A stretch of DNA of 64,000 nt from JAVVEG01 sp041751425 (GCA_041751425.1 JBGSXL010000011.1:186001-250000); one strand, 5' to 3'. Positions 24,756 through 33,839 are shown, counted from the stretch's first letter. Made by a program: numbers and translations. Notes: generated from the letters alone by a model not told the origin.

Positions 24756-24813
24756 AATAAATAGGGTCAGAGTAAATATACAGTACTGTATTTTTACTCT
24801 GACCCCATTTATT
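24756..24813. repeat. 58-bp palindromic repeat, copy 2
   Basis: Same element as at 910-967, with two substitutions in its left half (AATAGGGTC for AATGGGGTC, and AAATATAC for AAAAATAC). It fills the space between the convergent PQQ dehydrogenase (stop 24753) and VOC gene, and the VOC stop codon (24809-24811) lies inside it. Shares AAATATAC with copy 3. Confidence 0.9.
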
Positions 24814-25573
24814 GTGGGGTTTGTGTTAGTGAAAACTTCACGCCACCAATCACTACCTTGTTGCCACGCACCGTTAACCCGAGTTCGTGCGCCCTGTCTA
24901 AGGCCGAATCTACATCTGGTATGCTTACTTCAAACCCAATGACAGTCTCTGTATCACCCGGCGAAAAAATAACAGTGCCATCTTTGAGTGTGAGGTGGTA
25001 CTTATCCTGATGCTGCACAGACGCCTCAACGCCCAATACCATAGCCCAACGCTGCGCCAAACTTTCAGGATCAGGCGCCGCTATCTGTATATTCAAAACC
25101 CGCTGTATGCCTTTGCTATTTATAAACGTACGCCAATCCGGGCCAGCCCAGCGCCATGAATCTGCAGGCAACGGTTGATCAATCGAAACAATAGCCCCAC
25201 CGATATCCTTAGGATGCAGATGCATGGCAGTAATATCCGGATATGATGCCTGCCAGATGCGGCGAACACCAAGTTTCTCGAACCGATTACGATCACGACT
25301 GATGTCATCCGTCTGTAGCAACAACATATAGCCGGACTCACCGTGACGTGCCAGGTGTCGCCCAGCTGCGGTACCTTCCCGCGTAGGAGCCACCACTTCC
25401 AGAAATTGCGAATGGGTTTCGTTGCCAATAACCAGCAGCGCATTCTCCAAACCAAACTCTCCAACGCCCGGATCCTGGTAACAGAACCTGGCGCCCAATA
25501 CCTGCGACAGTTGATCGACAACAGGTTGTAAATGGTGAGCAACCAGAACTATTTGACGTATGGCAATACCCAT
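24809..25573 (-). CDS. VOC-family protein (glyoxalase-like domain)
   Basis: A 254-residue protein with two half-domains of the vicinal-oxygen-chelate fold: residues 1-125 (IRQIVLVAHHLQPVVDQLSQVLGARFCYQDPGVGEFGLENALLVIGNETHSQFLEVVAP) and 150-254 (QRVLNIQIAAPDPESLAQRWAMVLGVEAS). Metal or substrate role is unknown. AAGGA precedes the ATG. Its last codon and TAA come from palindromic repeat copy 2, and copy 3 lies directly upstream, so the gene is bracketed by two copies 832 bp apart. It follows an enoyl-CoA hydratase gene on the same strand, which suggests a role in acyl-CoA or aromatic catabolism. Confidence 0.85.
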   Translation of the reverse strand: MGIAIRQIVLVAHHLQPVVDQLSQVLGARFCYQDPGVGEFGLENALLVIGNETHSQFLEVVAPTREGTAAGRHLARHGESGYMLLLQTDDISRDRNRFEKLGVRRIWQASYPDITAMHLHPKDIGGAIVSIDQPLPADSWRWAGPDWRTFINSKGIQRVLNIQIAAPDPESLAQRWAMVLGVEASVQHQDKYHLTLKDGTVIFSPGDTETVIGFEVSIPDVDSALDRAHELGLTVRGNKVVIGGVKFSLTQTPQ

Positions 25574-25585
25574 AGGGAATCCTTC

Positions 25586-25678
25586 TCAATAAATGGGGTC
25601 AGAGTAAATATACAGTACTGTATTTTTACTCTGACCCCATTTATTGACGAGCACGATTTGACGAATGGAAATACTCAT
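25586..25678 (-). pseudogene. Vestige of a second VOC gene (start codon plus ten codons)
   Basis: An ATG at 25678 begins MSISIRQIVLV, matching MGIAIRQIVLV of the intact VOC gene at 26 of 33 bases, with five of seven differences at third codon positions. After these eleven codons the frame runs straight into palindromic repeat copy 3 and stops at 25586-25588, giving a 30-residue peptide. The rest of the gene is absent. It lies 25 bp downstream of the enoyl-CoA hydratase gene. The most likely reading is a formerly complete tandem paralogue whose body was lost, leaving its first codons. Whether the peptide is translated is unknown. Confidence 0.7.
25588..25645. repeat. 58-bp palindromic repeat, copy 3
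   Basis: Same element as at 910-967 with one substitution (AAATATAC). It separates the vestigial VOC start from the intact VOC gene, whose ribosome-binding site lies only a few bases beyond its edge. Confidence 0.9.
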
Positions 25679-25703
25679 GGGAAGCCCCCAAATAATAGAC
25701 GAT

Positions 25704-26501
25704 TCACTTACCGGTAAACCGCGGCGCACGTTTTTCAACAAAAGCGCGGGCGCCTTCATGGTGATCCTCTGTGTCTCCGGTACGCAGTTGTGTCCATGCC
25801 TCTCTGTCCAATAAAGTCTGATAATCCTGTTGCGAAGCCAGACGAACATTCTCTTTCATGTAGCGGTAAGCCAGTTGCGGTCCTTGCGCAACGCGACTCG
25901 CTAACTCGGCCGTAGCAGCTGCAAGTTCGTCGTGAGGCACCACACGATTTACCAATCCCAACGCTAATGCCTCGTCAGCAGTAATTACATCGGAGAAGAA
26001 GAGCAACTCCTTGGCCTTGGCTTCGCCCAGCAAGCGAGTTAGCGGCCAGGTTATGCCAAAGTCTCCACTGAAACCTACTTTCGCAAACGAGGTGGTAAAT
26101 TTTGCTTTGTCAGAGGCAATGCGCAAATCGCAGGCCAGTGCTATACCCAGTCCCGCGCCGGCCGCTGCACCATTGACTGAAGCTATAGTCAGTTTCGGGA
26201 TGCTGTATAAAAGTCCTGAGAGTCGATGTCCGGCTTGCTGCCTGTCCACGCGTTGTTCGAAAGGCAAATCTCTGCCCTGGCCGGAGTCCATCGCGGTGAC
26301 ATCGCCACCTGCGCAGAACCCGCGCTCTGCGCCTGTGATAACAATACAGGCAATTTCCGGATCAACAGCCAGACGTTCCAGGCTGGATATGGCGGAATCT
26401 ATCATCTCGCGGGAAAGAGCGTTGAGTCTCTCTGGTCTGTTGAGCGTCAGGGTTGCGATGCGCTCGTTTACAGTGATGAGCAGGTGTTCTGTAGAACTCA
26501 T
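25704..26501 (-). CDS. Enoyl-CoA hydratase/isomerase family protein
   Basis: A 265-residue crotonase-fold protein. Oxyanion-hole segments are IVITGAERGFCAGGDVTAM and LTIASVNGAAAGAGLGIALACDLRIAS; the usual catalytic Glu positions fall in FTTSFAKVGFSGDFGITWPLTRLLG, where Asp/Gly occupy one site, so isomerase, hydratase or another crotonase activity cannot be separated by eye. Downstream on the same strand are the VOC vestige and intact VOC gene, suggesting an operon for breakdown of an acyl-CoA. A divergent gap of 303 bases separates it from the BON lipoprotein gene. Confidence 0.9.
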   Translation of the reverse strand: MSSTEHLLITVNERIATLTLNRPERLNALSREMIDSAISSLERLAVDPEIACIVITGAERGFCAGGDVTAMDSGQGRDLPFEQRVDRQQAGHRLSGLLYSIPKLTIASVNGAAAGAGLGIALACDLRIASDKAKFTTSFAKVGFSGDFGITWPLTRLLGEAKAKELLFFSDVITADEALALGLVNRVVPHDELAAATAELASRVAQGPQLAYRYMKENVRLASQQDYQTLLDREAWTQLRTGDTEDHHEGARAFVEKRAPRFTGK

Positions 26502-26804
26502 GAGCGGTTACCTGTTATTAGAGTGAGCTTAGTCGCCTTCCATTGGCAGGACAAAGTCTATAACGGATAACAGCGCGCGCAAAGTGCAGACTCACTTGTC
26601 AGAAGTAATGGCAGCGTGCCTGGGAACTAAATATCACGGAAGGAGGGGTCGACGGGAAAGCGAATAAGTGATCCGGGCTAGAAGTTCCGCCCGGATACCA
26701 GTAACGATGAAGTAACTATTGACCGTTCAATGACACAACAGCCAGTAAGGCAATACAGGCAGCGCGAGATGCAGTTGCCTGCCAATCGCAACACAATGGT
26801 AGAT
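26502..26804. other. Gene-free interval (303 bp)
   Basis: Holds the promoter side of the enoyl-CoA hydratase gene and the 3' side of the BON lipoprotein gene, both transcribed leftward. A hairpin lies at 26671-26696. No credible open reading frame or RNA gene was seen in the rest. Confidence 0.6.
26671..26696 (-). terminator. Hairpin downstream of the BON lipoprotein gene
   Basis: Perfect eight-base arms ATCCGGGC and GCCCGGAT around a ten-base loop, about 110 bases after the stop codon of the leftward BON gene. No T run follows, so it may be a processing hairpin or a weak terminator. Confidence 0.4.
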
Positions 26805-27119
26805 TTACCGCAGTCGCATATCATTGCGAACCGATTCAACGCCTTCCACGTCGCGCGCTACGACAACAGCCTGATCAATCTGCGCTTGCGTGCTGACAAA
26901 GCCGCTCAACTGCACAACGCTGCGGAATGTTTCCACGTTTATTTCTGAACTGGCCAGTGTCTCATCGCCGAAAATAGCAGCCTTGACCTTGGTGGTCAGA
27001 ACCGTATCGTCAATGTACTCGCCGGTTGAGGAACGAGTATCGGAACCTGCGCAGCCTGCCAATGTCAGGAACAGCGCTGCGAAAATCAGTGTATAAAAAT
27101 TGCTAGAAATTTGACGCAT
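26805..27119 (-). CDS. BON-domain lipoprotein
   Basis: A 104-residue lipoprotein with signal MRQISSNFYTLIFAALFLTL and lipobox LAGC. The mature part is one BON domain: YIDDTVLTTKVKAAIFGDETLASSEINVETFRSVVQLSGFVSTQAQIDQAVVVARDVEGVESVRNDM, related to OsmY and DolP. BON domains bind phospholipid at the envelope; single-domain lipoproteins of this kind are often stress-induced. GGAGAG precedes the ATG at 27119. It is downstream of nothing on the same strand within 165 bp, the next gene upstream being the S9 peptidase. Confidence 0.9.
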   Translation of the reverse strand: MRQISSNFYTLIFAALFLTLAGCAGSDTRSSTGEYIDDTVLTTKVKAAIFGDETLASSEINVETFRSVVQLSGFVSTQAQIDQAVVVARDVEGVESVRNDMRLR

Positions 27120-27284
27120 AACTCTCTCCAGGATGAAATTCGACTGCGACACCCGTCTAGATGCTCCACCAGGAGCACCGAAACAAGATGTCGTTAGCCA
27201 CAATGCCCTTCGGGCACATTGGAGAGCATTGTCATACAATCACACCGTGGATGCGGTGCGATACCGCACTTATGTTCCTGTGTG

Positions 27285-29786
27285 TTACTGCGACTTCAAA
27301 TTCCGTTCGAACAGATTGAAGATTCTTCGATACTCATCCAGCCAACTGGATGGTTGGCGGAACCCATGAGATTCAACCGGATATATGGAGATTTCGAAAT
27401 TTTCTTTCTCGTGTTCGATCAAGCGCTGCACAATGCGAACGCTGTCCTGGAAGAAAACGTTGTCATCCACCATCGGGGAGTTGAGAAGCAGTGCATCCTG
27501 TAAGCCTTCCGTGAAATAAATTGGCGAGCTGCGGCGATACGCGATGGGATCATCATCCGGCAGATTAAGAATGTTTGATGTGTAACCGGTATTGTAGTGT
27601 GCCCAGTCAGACACAGGGCGCAGTGCAGCTCCTGCTTTGAACAGCCCCGGCTCCTTGAACAGGGACATGAAGGTCAGGAAGCCACCGTAAGAGCCGCCAT
27701 ACGTACCCATGCGAGCGGTATCCACATTGGCATTGGCACCGGCCCAGTTGACCACATCGATCAGGTCTTCAACTTCAGGTGTGCCCATCTGGCGATACAC
27801 AGCCGTACGCCAATCGCGGCCATAACCTTTTGAGCCTCGATAATCCAGGTCGAGCACTACATAGCCATTCTGATTCAGGAATGAGTGAAACATGAACTCG
27901 CGTTGATAGCTTGACCAACCGCTGTGTGCATTCTGAAGATACCCGGCACCATGTGTGAATATGACGGCAGGATATTTCTCTGCGCGCTGCGCGTCATAGT
28001 CAGCGGGATAATAGACGCGTGTATAAATTGGTTCAGCAACATGGCTGGAGGCAATGGGAACAATCTGTGGCGCACTCCATGCAACAGACAAGAACTCTTC
28101 TGTCGCTGTGTGGGTAAGTCGATGAGCTGAGGTGGCGCCAATATCCAGCACATATAATTCCGGGGGCTGCAACGCTGCACTGTGCGTGATTAACAACGCG
28201 TCTTCAGAAGGACTGAGCTGGTAGTTATTGATACCGCCCAGTTCTGTGAGCTGTTCCACTTGCCCTGCTGCAGTGCTTACGCGGAAAATTTCATAGATGC
28301 CCGGATGCGGTTCGTTGCCACTGAAGTAAATATATGCTCCATCGATGCTGATGTGCGGACTCTCTGTTATGTAGTTGCCAAAGGTAAGCTGAGTGGCATT
28401 GCCGGGAACCGGCTGCAAGTATAAGTGCGCGTAACCATCCTCATCGGATTGATACCACAACGTGGAAGACGTTGGCAGAAAGCCGAACTCGTTGTGCGTA
28501 TTGTTTATCCATGCGTCATTGTGCAGGCGATGCTGTTCAAGCAACGCATTGTTTTCGAAGTCCAGTGTGGCGATCCAGCGGTCTTTGTTGTCCCATGCTT
28601 CCAGCATCACTGCGGCTGCAGCGCCGTCGTCTGTCCAGCGGAAGGCGCCCTCGTTCCACCCGGAACCGAACATCAGCGTAATGGCGCGTGGTGTGTTCTC
28701 CGAAACATAAGTTTCACCCTCCGCCTCATGATTCTCTTTGCGCACTGCGGCCAACACATCTTCATCCCAGCCTGACAGAGATTCAAAGGTGATTGCGGTT
28801 TGTTCGCCTGTAGTGATATTCAATACAAACAACTCATGAGCCACCGGCTTGGCGTCCGCTACCCGGCCGCGAACTTCTTCTGCAACAACGCGACCGTCTT
28901 CCGCAACATAATTACCCATGATATCGCCGGCAGTGCGGGACTCTACCTGTGCAGTAGTCGCAACAAGCATCCTGTCTGCGGCTGGCGACAGGCTTGCCGC
29001 TACAATGCGTTTATCCTTGCCCAGGTAAAATGGCTTCGGTGCGACAGAACTGTTTAACTGCTGCAGCTCCTGTTGTTGCGCGTCACGTTCTACACGTGCT
29101 TCGCGTTCTCTCTGCACGAACTGAATCAGATCTGCCTGTTCACGGGCGATGAAATCCTTTAGCTCACCAGGCACTTCGGGTTCGTCCTGTGTTGTCAGAG
29201 CGACGATCTGCCTGGTTAGGCCGGTGAGCGGATTGACAGTAAAGAAATCATCCGCCTGACGATAAGACAAGTGGCCATCATTAAGGAATTTCAATTGAGA
29301 TTGTCTTACCGTGTTACGGGTCAACTGTCTCACATTGCCCGTTGCAATCTCGCGCACGAAAACATTCCCTTCGAAGGTGTATGCCAGCAAGCTGCGATCT
29401 GCAGAATACACACCACCGTTGTAAGCGTAAATATGCAAACGATCCAATGGCACTCTGTGAGCTTCCTGTTCTGATTCCTGGTCTGTCGCGAAAGGCAGAT
29501 GATACAAATCGCGCAGATCGCTTCCTGCACGTTTCTGTGTATAAAGAACGCCGGAGCCATCTACCATCCAGTATGCAGACTCTGGTGAGCGCGCCACCCA
29601 GTCCTGGTCCGCCATGATCTGCTTTAATGTTAACTGTGTACTGCCTGCAGTTTGCGCATTGGCCGCGGTTTGCAAGGGTGTTTGCAGGGCTACTGTTTGG
29701 TCAGTAACACTGTTGGCACGGTCCGGCGCTGCGCTGGTGCATGCATTAAGAAACAAGAGGGTGGCCAGAGCCATTTTTATTTTCAT
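27285..29786 (-). CDS. S9-family peptidase (dipeptidyl-peptidase IV-like) lipoprotein
   Basis: An 833-residue protein with a lipoprotein-type signal (MALATLLFLNACTSA; lipobox LNAC). The first 560 residues are a beta-propeller, with PD40-like segments such as SPSEDALLITHSA, and the rest is an alpha/beta-hydrolase peptidase domain. Catalytic residues are Ser699 in GTYGGSYGGF, Asp775 in MVDDNVFFQD and His807 in VESHGF. Family members trim dipeptides or oligopeptides in the periplasm. AGGAA precedes the ATG. A stretch with E/Q-rich coiled character (residues about 215-250, ARVERDAQQQELQQL) interrupts the propeller. Divergent from the DUF1579-like gene. Confidence 0.92.
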   Translation of the reverse strand: MKIKMALATLLFLNACTSAAPDRANSVTDQTVALQTPLQTAANAQTAGSTQLTLKQIMADQDWVARSPESAYWMVDGSGVLYTQKRAGSDLRDLYHLPFATDQESEQEAHRVPLDRLHIYAYNGGVYSADRSLLAYTFEGNVFVREIATGNVRQLTRNTVRQSQLKFLNDGHLSYRQADDFFTVNPLTGLTRQIVALTTQDEPEVPGELKDFIAREQADLIQFVQREREARVERDAQQQELQQLNSSVAPKPFYLGKDKRIVAASLSPAADRMLVATTAQVESRTAGDIMGNYVAEDGRVVAEEVRGRVADAKPVAHELFVLNITTGEQTAITFESLSGWDEDVLAAVRKENHEAEGETYVSENTPRAITLMFGSGWNEGAFRWTDDGAAAAVMLEAWDNKDRWIATLDFENNALLEQHRLHNDAWINNTHNEFGFLPTSSTLWYQSDEDGYAHLYLQPVPGNATQLTFGNYITESPHISIDGAYIYFSGNEPHPGIYEIFRVSTAAGQVEQLTELGGINNYQLSPSEDALLITHSAALQPPELYVLDIGATSAHRLTHTATEEFLSVAWSAPQIVPIASSHVAEPIYTRVYYPADYDAQRAEKYPAVIFTHGAGYLQNAHSGWSSYQREFMFHSFLNQNGYVVLDLDYRGSKGYGRDWRTAVYRQMGTPEVEDLIDVVNWAGANANVDTARMGTYGGSYGGFLTFMSLFKEPGLFKAGAALRPVSDWAHYNTGYTSNILNLPDDDPIAYRRSSPIYFTEGLQDALLLNSPMVDDNVFFQDSVRIVQRLIEHEKENFEISIYPVESHGFRQPSSWLDEYRRIFNLFERNLKSQ

Positions 29787-29900
29787 TGTTATTCCTGTTT
29801 TGAAATAAGCTGCGCTTTCAGCCAGGGGTGAAGCAGGGGAAGCGTATCGAGGCGCATAAGTTATGCTTTTTTGGCCAGACTGGCAAGGTTGAGTGTCTGG

Positions 29901-29928
29901 TTGCGAATGATATATAAGCGGGTATTGT
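29901..29928 (+). promoter_or_regulatory. Possible promoter of the DUF1579-like gene
   Basis: TTGCGA at 29901-29906 and TATTGT at 29923-29928 with a 16-base spacer, about 70 bases upstream of the start codon at 30001. The match is moderate. Confidence 0.3.
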
Positions 29929-30000
29929 ATGCAATTAAGCAGGGGTTTATGCTCAGACCTCGCCTCAGAACAGTACCCATATTAGCGCGAGGAAATACCT

Positions 30001-30537
30001 ATGAAAAATATTGCTCTAATGTCCGTCGTATTACTCGCTGCCCTGTCTACCTCTACACAAGCTCAGACTAGTGCGCCACAACGACCCGTACCCTGTGATG
30101 CTCCGCAATATCAGCAATTTGATTTCTGGGTAGGCGACTGGGTTGTACACAATCCTGACGGACAGGAAGTGGGTCGCAATAAAATAGAAAAGATCTACGG
30201 TGGTTGTGTGCTTCATGAGCAATGGCTAGCAACAGCTGGCTTTCGCGGGCAAAGCTTCAATACCTGGGATACCCAGCGTGAAGTCTGGCATCAGACCTGG
30301 GTAGATGTGGGAGGCACATTGCTATTGCTGGATGGTGGCCTGGTAAATAACGGAACGGAAAACAGTGCAATGGTGTTGTCTGACTCGTCACAACGCATTA
30401 CCTGGACACCGCTTGAAGATGGTCGAGTACGCCAGCACTGGGAGACAACCAGCGACAATGGTGATTCCTGGCAAACCGCCTTCGATGGCTATTATTCCAA
30501 AGTAAACGCCGAAGCTGAAGTTACTCCCGCGCAATAG
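30001..30537 (+). CDS. Exported DUF1579-like protein
   Basis: A 178-residue protein with signal peptide MKNIALMSVVLLAALSTSTQ cleaved near AQT. The mature protein begins with the FDFWVGDWVVHNPDGQEVGRNKIEKIYGGCVLHEQW pattern, common to DUF1579-type calycin-like proteins, followed by repeated W-containing strands (TWTPLEDGRVRQHWETTSDNG). Function is unknown. GAGG precedes the ATG. Its last 17 bases overlap the end of the convergent purD gene. Confidence 0.8.
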   Translation: MKNIALMSVVLLAALSTSTQAQTSAPQRPVPCDAPQYQQFDFWVGDWVVHNPDGQEVGRNKIEKIYGGCVLHEQWLATAGFRGQSFNTWDTQREVWHQTWVDVGGTLLLLDGGLVNNGTENSAMVLSDSSQRITWTPLEDGRVRQHWETTSDNGDSWQTAFDGYYSKVNAEAEVTPAQ

Positions 30538-31810
30538 CCCGGTAGGCGATATCCCTGCGATAATAGACATTATCCCAACTGATCTGCGCAACCAGTTTAT
30601 AAGCAGCTGCCTGTGCTTCCGTCACGCTGCTCCCCAACGCAGTGGCGCACAGCACGCGACCACCCTGAGTAACAACTTTGCCTTCCTGCAACACGGTTCC
30701 TGCATGAAAAACTTTGCCGGAAATGTCGCCAGTCGATGCGGCTTTGTCCAGCCCGGAAATTATTGCACCTTTAGCATAAGCATCCGGATACCCGCCACTG
30801 GCAAGCACCACACCTACAGCGGGGCGAGTGTCCCATTTTGCACTGACTTCATGCAGACGTTTATCCAGCGCTGCTTCGCACAAGGTAACCATATCCGATT
30901 GCAGACGCATCATGATGGGTTGAGTCTCTGGGTCACCGAAGCGGCAATTGAATTCGATCACGTTGATTTCGCCCGTTGGTGAAATCATCAAGCCGGCATA
31001 AAGAAATCCAGTATAAGGGTTACCATCGCTGCTCATGCCGCGCACGGTTGGCATGATCACCTGCTCCATGATTCTGGCATGAATGGCATCTGTGACTACT
31101 GGTGCGGGAGAATAGGCGCCCATGCCACCGGTGTTTGGTCCCTTGTCACCATCATCGCGGGCCTTGTGATCCTGTGAGGTTGCCATAGGCAGCACGTGTT
31201 CGCCGTCTGCCATGACAATAAAACTGGCTTCCTCGCCATGCAGAAACTGTTCGATAACAACGCGACTGCCAGCGGTGCCGAAGCGGTTGCCGGAGAGCAT
31301 ATCGTAAATAGTAGTCTCGGCTTCCTGCTGGCTCTGCGCAATGATGACGCCTTTGCCTGCGGCCAGACCATCAGCTTTGATGACGATAGGAGTTCCCTGT
31401 TTCCGCACATAAGCAATGGCTTCGTCGGCACCGGTAAAGTTGCCGTAAGCCGCTGTGGGGATGTCGTGGCGCCTTAGAAAATCCTTACTGAACGCTTTGG
31501 AGCCTTCCAGTTGCGCCGCATGCTTACTGGGCCCGAAACAGCGCAGGCCCTGTGCTTGAAAATAGTCAACAACACCGGCTACCAATGGCGCTTCCGGGCC
31601 AACAATAGTCAATCCAACAGCATTGCTTTTTGCGAACTGTACCAGTGCCGGGAAATCCATCGCATCGATGGCAACATTCTCAACGCCTGCTTCCAAAGCC
31701 GTGCCTGCATTACCAGGTGCCACGTATACCTTTTCAACAGATGGGGACTGAGCAACTTTCCACGCCAGAGCATGTTCACGACCGCCATTGCCTAATATCA
31801 AAACGTTCAT
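30521..31810 (-). CDS. purD: Phosphoribosylamine-glycine ligase
   Basis: A 429-residue ATP-grasp enzyme forming glycinamide ribonucleotide, step 2 of purine synthesis. Visible landmarks are MNVLILGNGGREHALAWK, VGPEAPLVAGVVDYF, VIKADGLAAGKGVIIA, and NTGGMGAYSP, with NVIEFNCRFGDPETQ holding metal ligands. Length matches the usual 425-430. It lies 44 bp downstream of purH on the same strand, the classic purHD operon. Its 3' end overlaps the convergent DUF1579-like gene by 17 bases. Confidence 0.97.
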   Translation of the reverse strand: MNVLILGNGGREHALAWKVAQSPSVEKVYVAPGNAGTALEAGVENVAIDAMDFPALVQFAKSNAVGLTIVGPEAPLVAGVVDYFQAQGLRCFGPSKHAAQLEGSKAFSKDFLRRHDIPTAAYGNFTGADEAIAYVRKQGTPIVIKADGLAAGKGVIIAQSQQEAETTIYDMLSGNRFGTAGSRVVIEQFLHGEEASFIVMADGEHVLPMATSQDHKARDDGDKGPNTGGMGAYSPAPVVTDAIHARIMEQVIMPTVRGMSSDGNPYTGFLYAGLMISPTGEINVIEFNCRFGDPETQPIMMRLQSDMVTLCEAALDKRLHEVSAKWDTRPAVGVVLASGGYPDAYAKGAIISGLDKAASTGDISGKVFHAGTVLQEGKVVTQGGRVLCATALGSSVTEAQAAAYKLVAQISWDNVYYRRDIAYRAIARE

Positions 31811-31854
31811 ATTTTACCCTTGCCTGAATCGGCATCGCTCACTGTGGGCGTTTA

Positions 31855-33444
31855 TCAATGACGGAAATGCCGCACACCTGTAAATACCATCGCCATACCT
31901 GCTTCATCTGCGGCAGCAATCACTTCATCGTCGCGCATTGAACCTCCGGGTTGGATGACCGCAGCGATTCCGGCCGCAGCTGCGGCGTCAATGCCATCTC
32001 GGAACGGGAAGAAGGCATCTGAGGCCATCACAGAGCCACGTACTTCCAAACCCTCGTCTGCGGCCTTGATACCAGCGATTTTCGCGCTGTAAACGCGGCT
32101 CATCTGGCCAGCGCCTATGCCGATAGTCTGGTTGTTCCTGCAATAAACAATGGCATTGGATTTGACGAACATCGCCACCTGCCACGCAAACAACAGATCA
32201 TCGGTCTCCTGCGCGGTAGGTTGGCGCTTGCTGACCACTTTCAGATCAGCCGCAGTGATCTGGTGTATATCTCTGTCCTGAATGAGCAGCCCGCCGTTGA
32301 CGCGTTTGAAGTCGTAGGCAGGCAGGCGGTCTCTCGACCAAGTACCGCAACTGAGTACGCGTATATTCTGTTTGGCACTGAGCACCTGCAGGGCCTGCGC
32401 CGATACGGAGGGAGCAATGATCACTTCGCTGAACTGTTTATCGATAATCTGCTGCGCGGTCGCTCCATCAAGTTCGCGATTGAAGGCAATGATGCCGCCG
32501 AACGCCGAAGTTGGGTCAGTCTGGAAGGCCAGTTCATAGGCGTTCTGAATAGAGCTGCTTATCGCGACGCCACAAGGGTTGGCATGTTTGACGATCACAC
32601 AGGCCGGTTCCGGAAATGATTTCACGCACTCAAGCGCAGCATCGGTGTCGGCAATATTATTGTAAGAAAGCTCTTTACCCTGATGTTGAACGGCAGTACT
32701 GATACTGGCTTCCTTTGGACTTCGCTCAATATAGAACGCTGCGTTCTGATGCGGGTTCTCACCGTAGCGCATGTCCTGACTTTTCACAAACTGACTGGAA
32801 TAAGTGCGCGGGAAAGTGGAGGCAGTGTCGGTTCCGTCGGCAGCTATGACCTTGCCCAGATAATTAGCAATGGCTGCATCATAGGCCGCGGTGTGTTCGT
32901 AGGTTTTGACCGCGAGGTCGAAGCGCGTGGCCTGGCTCAACACGCCGTCGTTCTCATTTAACTCTGCAATAATGGCATCATAGTCTGCGGGATTCACCAC
33001 CACGCCAACCCAGGCATTATTTTTTGCCGCAGCGCGCAGCATGGTTGGACCACCGATGTCGATATTTTCAATGGCCGTAGGCAGATCGCAATCAGGTTTG
33101 GCGATGGTTGCTTCAAATGGGTAAAGGTTTACTACGACCAGATCGATAGGAGGTATCTGATGTTGCTCCATCACATCCCCGTCAATATCGCGCCTGGCCA
33201 GAATGCCGCCGTGCACTTTAGGGTGCAGGGTTTTCACGCGACCATCCATCATCTCAGGAAAACCGGTGTAGTCAGCAATCTCGACGGCAGGGATTTTTTC
33301 CGTCTGCAGCATTTTGAATGTGCCACCCGTTGAGAGAATTTCGATACCAGCCAGGTGCAGGGATCTGGCAAAAGAGACGATACCGGATTTGTCCGAAACA
33401 CTGATAAGAGCGCGGCGGACCACAGCGGTTTTTTCTGTAGACAT
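31855..33444 (-). CDS. purH: Bifunctional AICAR formyltransferase/IMP cyclohydrolase
   Basis: A 529-residue enzyme of the last two steps of IMP synthesis. The N-terminal methylglyoxal-synthase-like cyclohydrolase domain (ALISVSDKSGIVSFARSLHLAGIEILSTGG; residues about 10-150) is followed by the formyltransferase domain with KHANPCGVA (catalytic Lys-His) and FFPFRDGIDAAAAAGIAAVIQPGGSMRDDEV. Length equals E. coli PurH. It follows fis after 86 bp and precedes purD by 44 bp. Confidence 0.97.
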   Translation of the reverse strand: MSTEKTAVVRRALISVSDKSGIVSFARSLHLAGIEILSTGGTFKMLQTEKIPAVEIADYTGFPEMMDGRVKTLHPKVHGGILARRDIDGDVMEQHQIPPIDLVVVNLYPFEATIAKPDCDLPTAIENIDIGGPTMLRAAAKNNAWVGVVVNPADYDAIIAELNENDGVLSQATRFDLAVKTYEHTAAYDAAIANYLGKVIAADGTDTASTFPRTYSSQFVKSQDMRYGENPHQNAAFYIERSPKEASISTAVQHQGKELSYNNIADTDAALECVKSFPEPACVIVKHANPCGVAISSSIQNAYELAFQTDPTSAFGGIIAFNRELDGATAQQIIDKQFSEVIIAPSVSAQALQVLSAKQNIRVLSCGTWSRDRLPAYDFKRVNGGLLIQDRDIHQITAADLKVVSKRQPTAQETDDLLFAWQVAMFVKSNAIVYCRNNQTIGIGAGQMSRVYSAKIAGIKAADEGLEVRGSVMASDAFFPFRDGIDAAAAAGIAAVIQPGGSMRDDEVIAAADEAGMAMVFTGVRHFRH

Positions 33445-33530
33445 AGTAGGAAAGGCTTTTGATTAAAGGTGTTGGTTAATGATGAGGGAAGTTCGAGCAC
33501 TACCCCTTGAATATTTTATGTTTCAATAAG

Positions 33531-33839
33531 TTAAAGCAGGTCGTGCTGCTTCAGTTTCTTGCGCAGAGTACCACGGTTCAAGCCAAGCATAACGGAAGCC
33601 TTGCTTTGGTTGCTGCCGGTGTGTCGCAGCACGGCCTCCAACAATGGTGCTTCCACTTCTGCAAGAACCAGTTCGTACAGACCAGTTATAGTTTCCCTAT
33701 CCAGTTGCTCGAAATAGCTGTGCAGGCAACGCTCAACCGCTTTCCGCAAACTGCTTTCCTGTGACTCGGTGTAAACGGAAGTCTCTTGCTCACCGGCAGG
33801 CGGGGATTGTGTTGGCATCAAATCGTCCGTCATCGTCAT
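33531..33839 (-). CDS. fis: Fis-family nucleoid-associated DNA-binding protein
   Basis: A 102-residue protein. The C-terminal HTH (LLEAVLRHTGSNQSKASVMLGLNRGTLRKKLKQHDLL) is the near-invariant Fis motif, and the N-terminal part carries the coiled region LRKAVERCLHSYFEQLDRE. The ATG overlaps the dusB stop (ATGA), preserving the gammaproteobacterial dusB-fis arrangement. In E. coli Fis bends DNA and activates rRNA promoters during rapid growth. The first 25 residues are an extended, poorly conserved tail (MTMTDDLMPTQSPP). Confidence 0.95.
   Translation of the reverse strand: MTMTDDLMPTQSPPAGEQETSVYTESQESSLRKAVERCLHSYFEQLDRETITGLYELVLAEVEAPLLEAVLRHTGSNQSKASVMLGLNRGTLRKKLKQHDLL

Noticed and set aside
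27195..27225. TGCCC-TTC-GGGCA hairpin between the BON and S9 peptidase genes as a terminator
   Set aside because: The stem is only five base pairs without a T run, so it was not listed as a feature.
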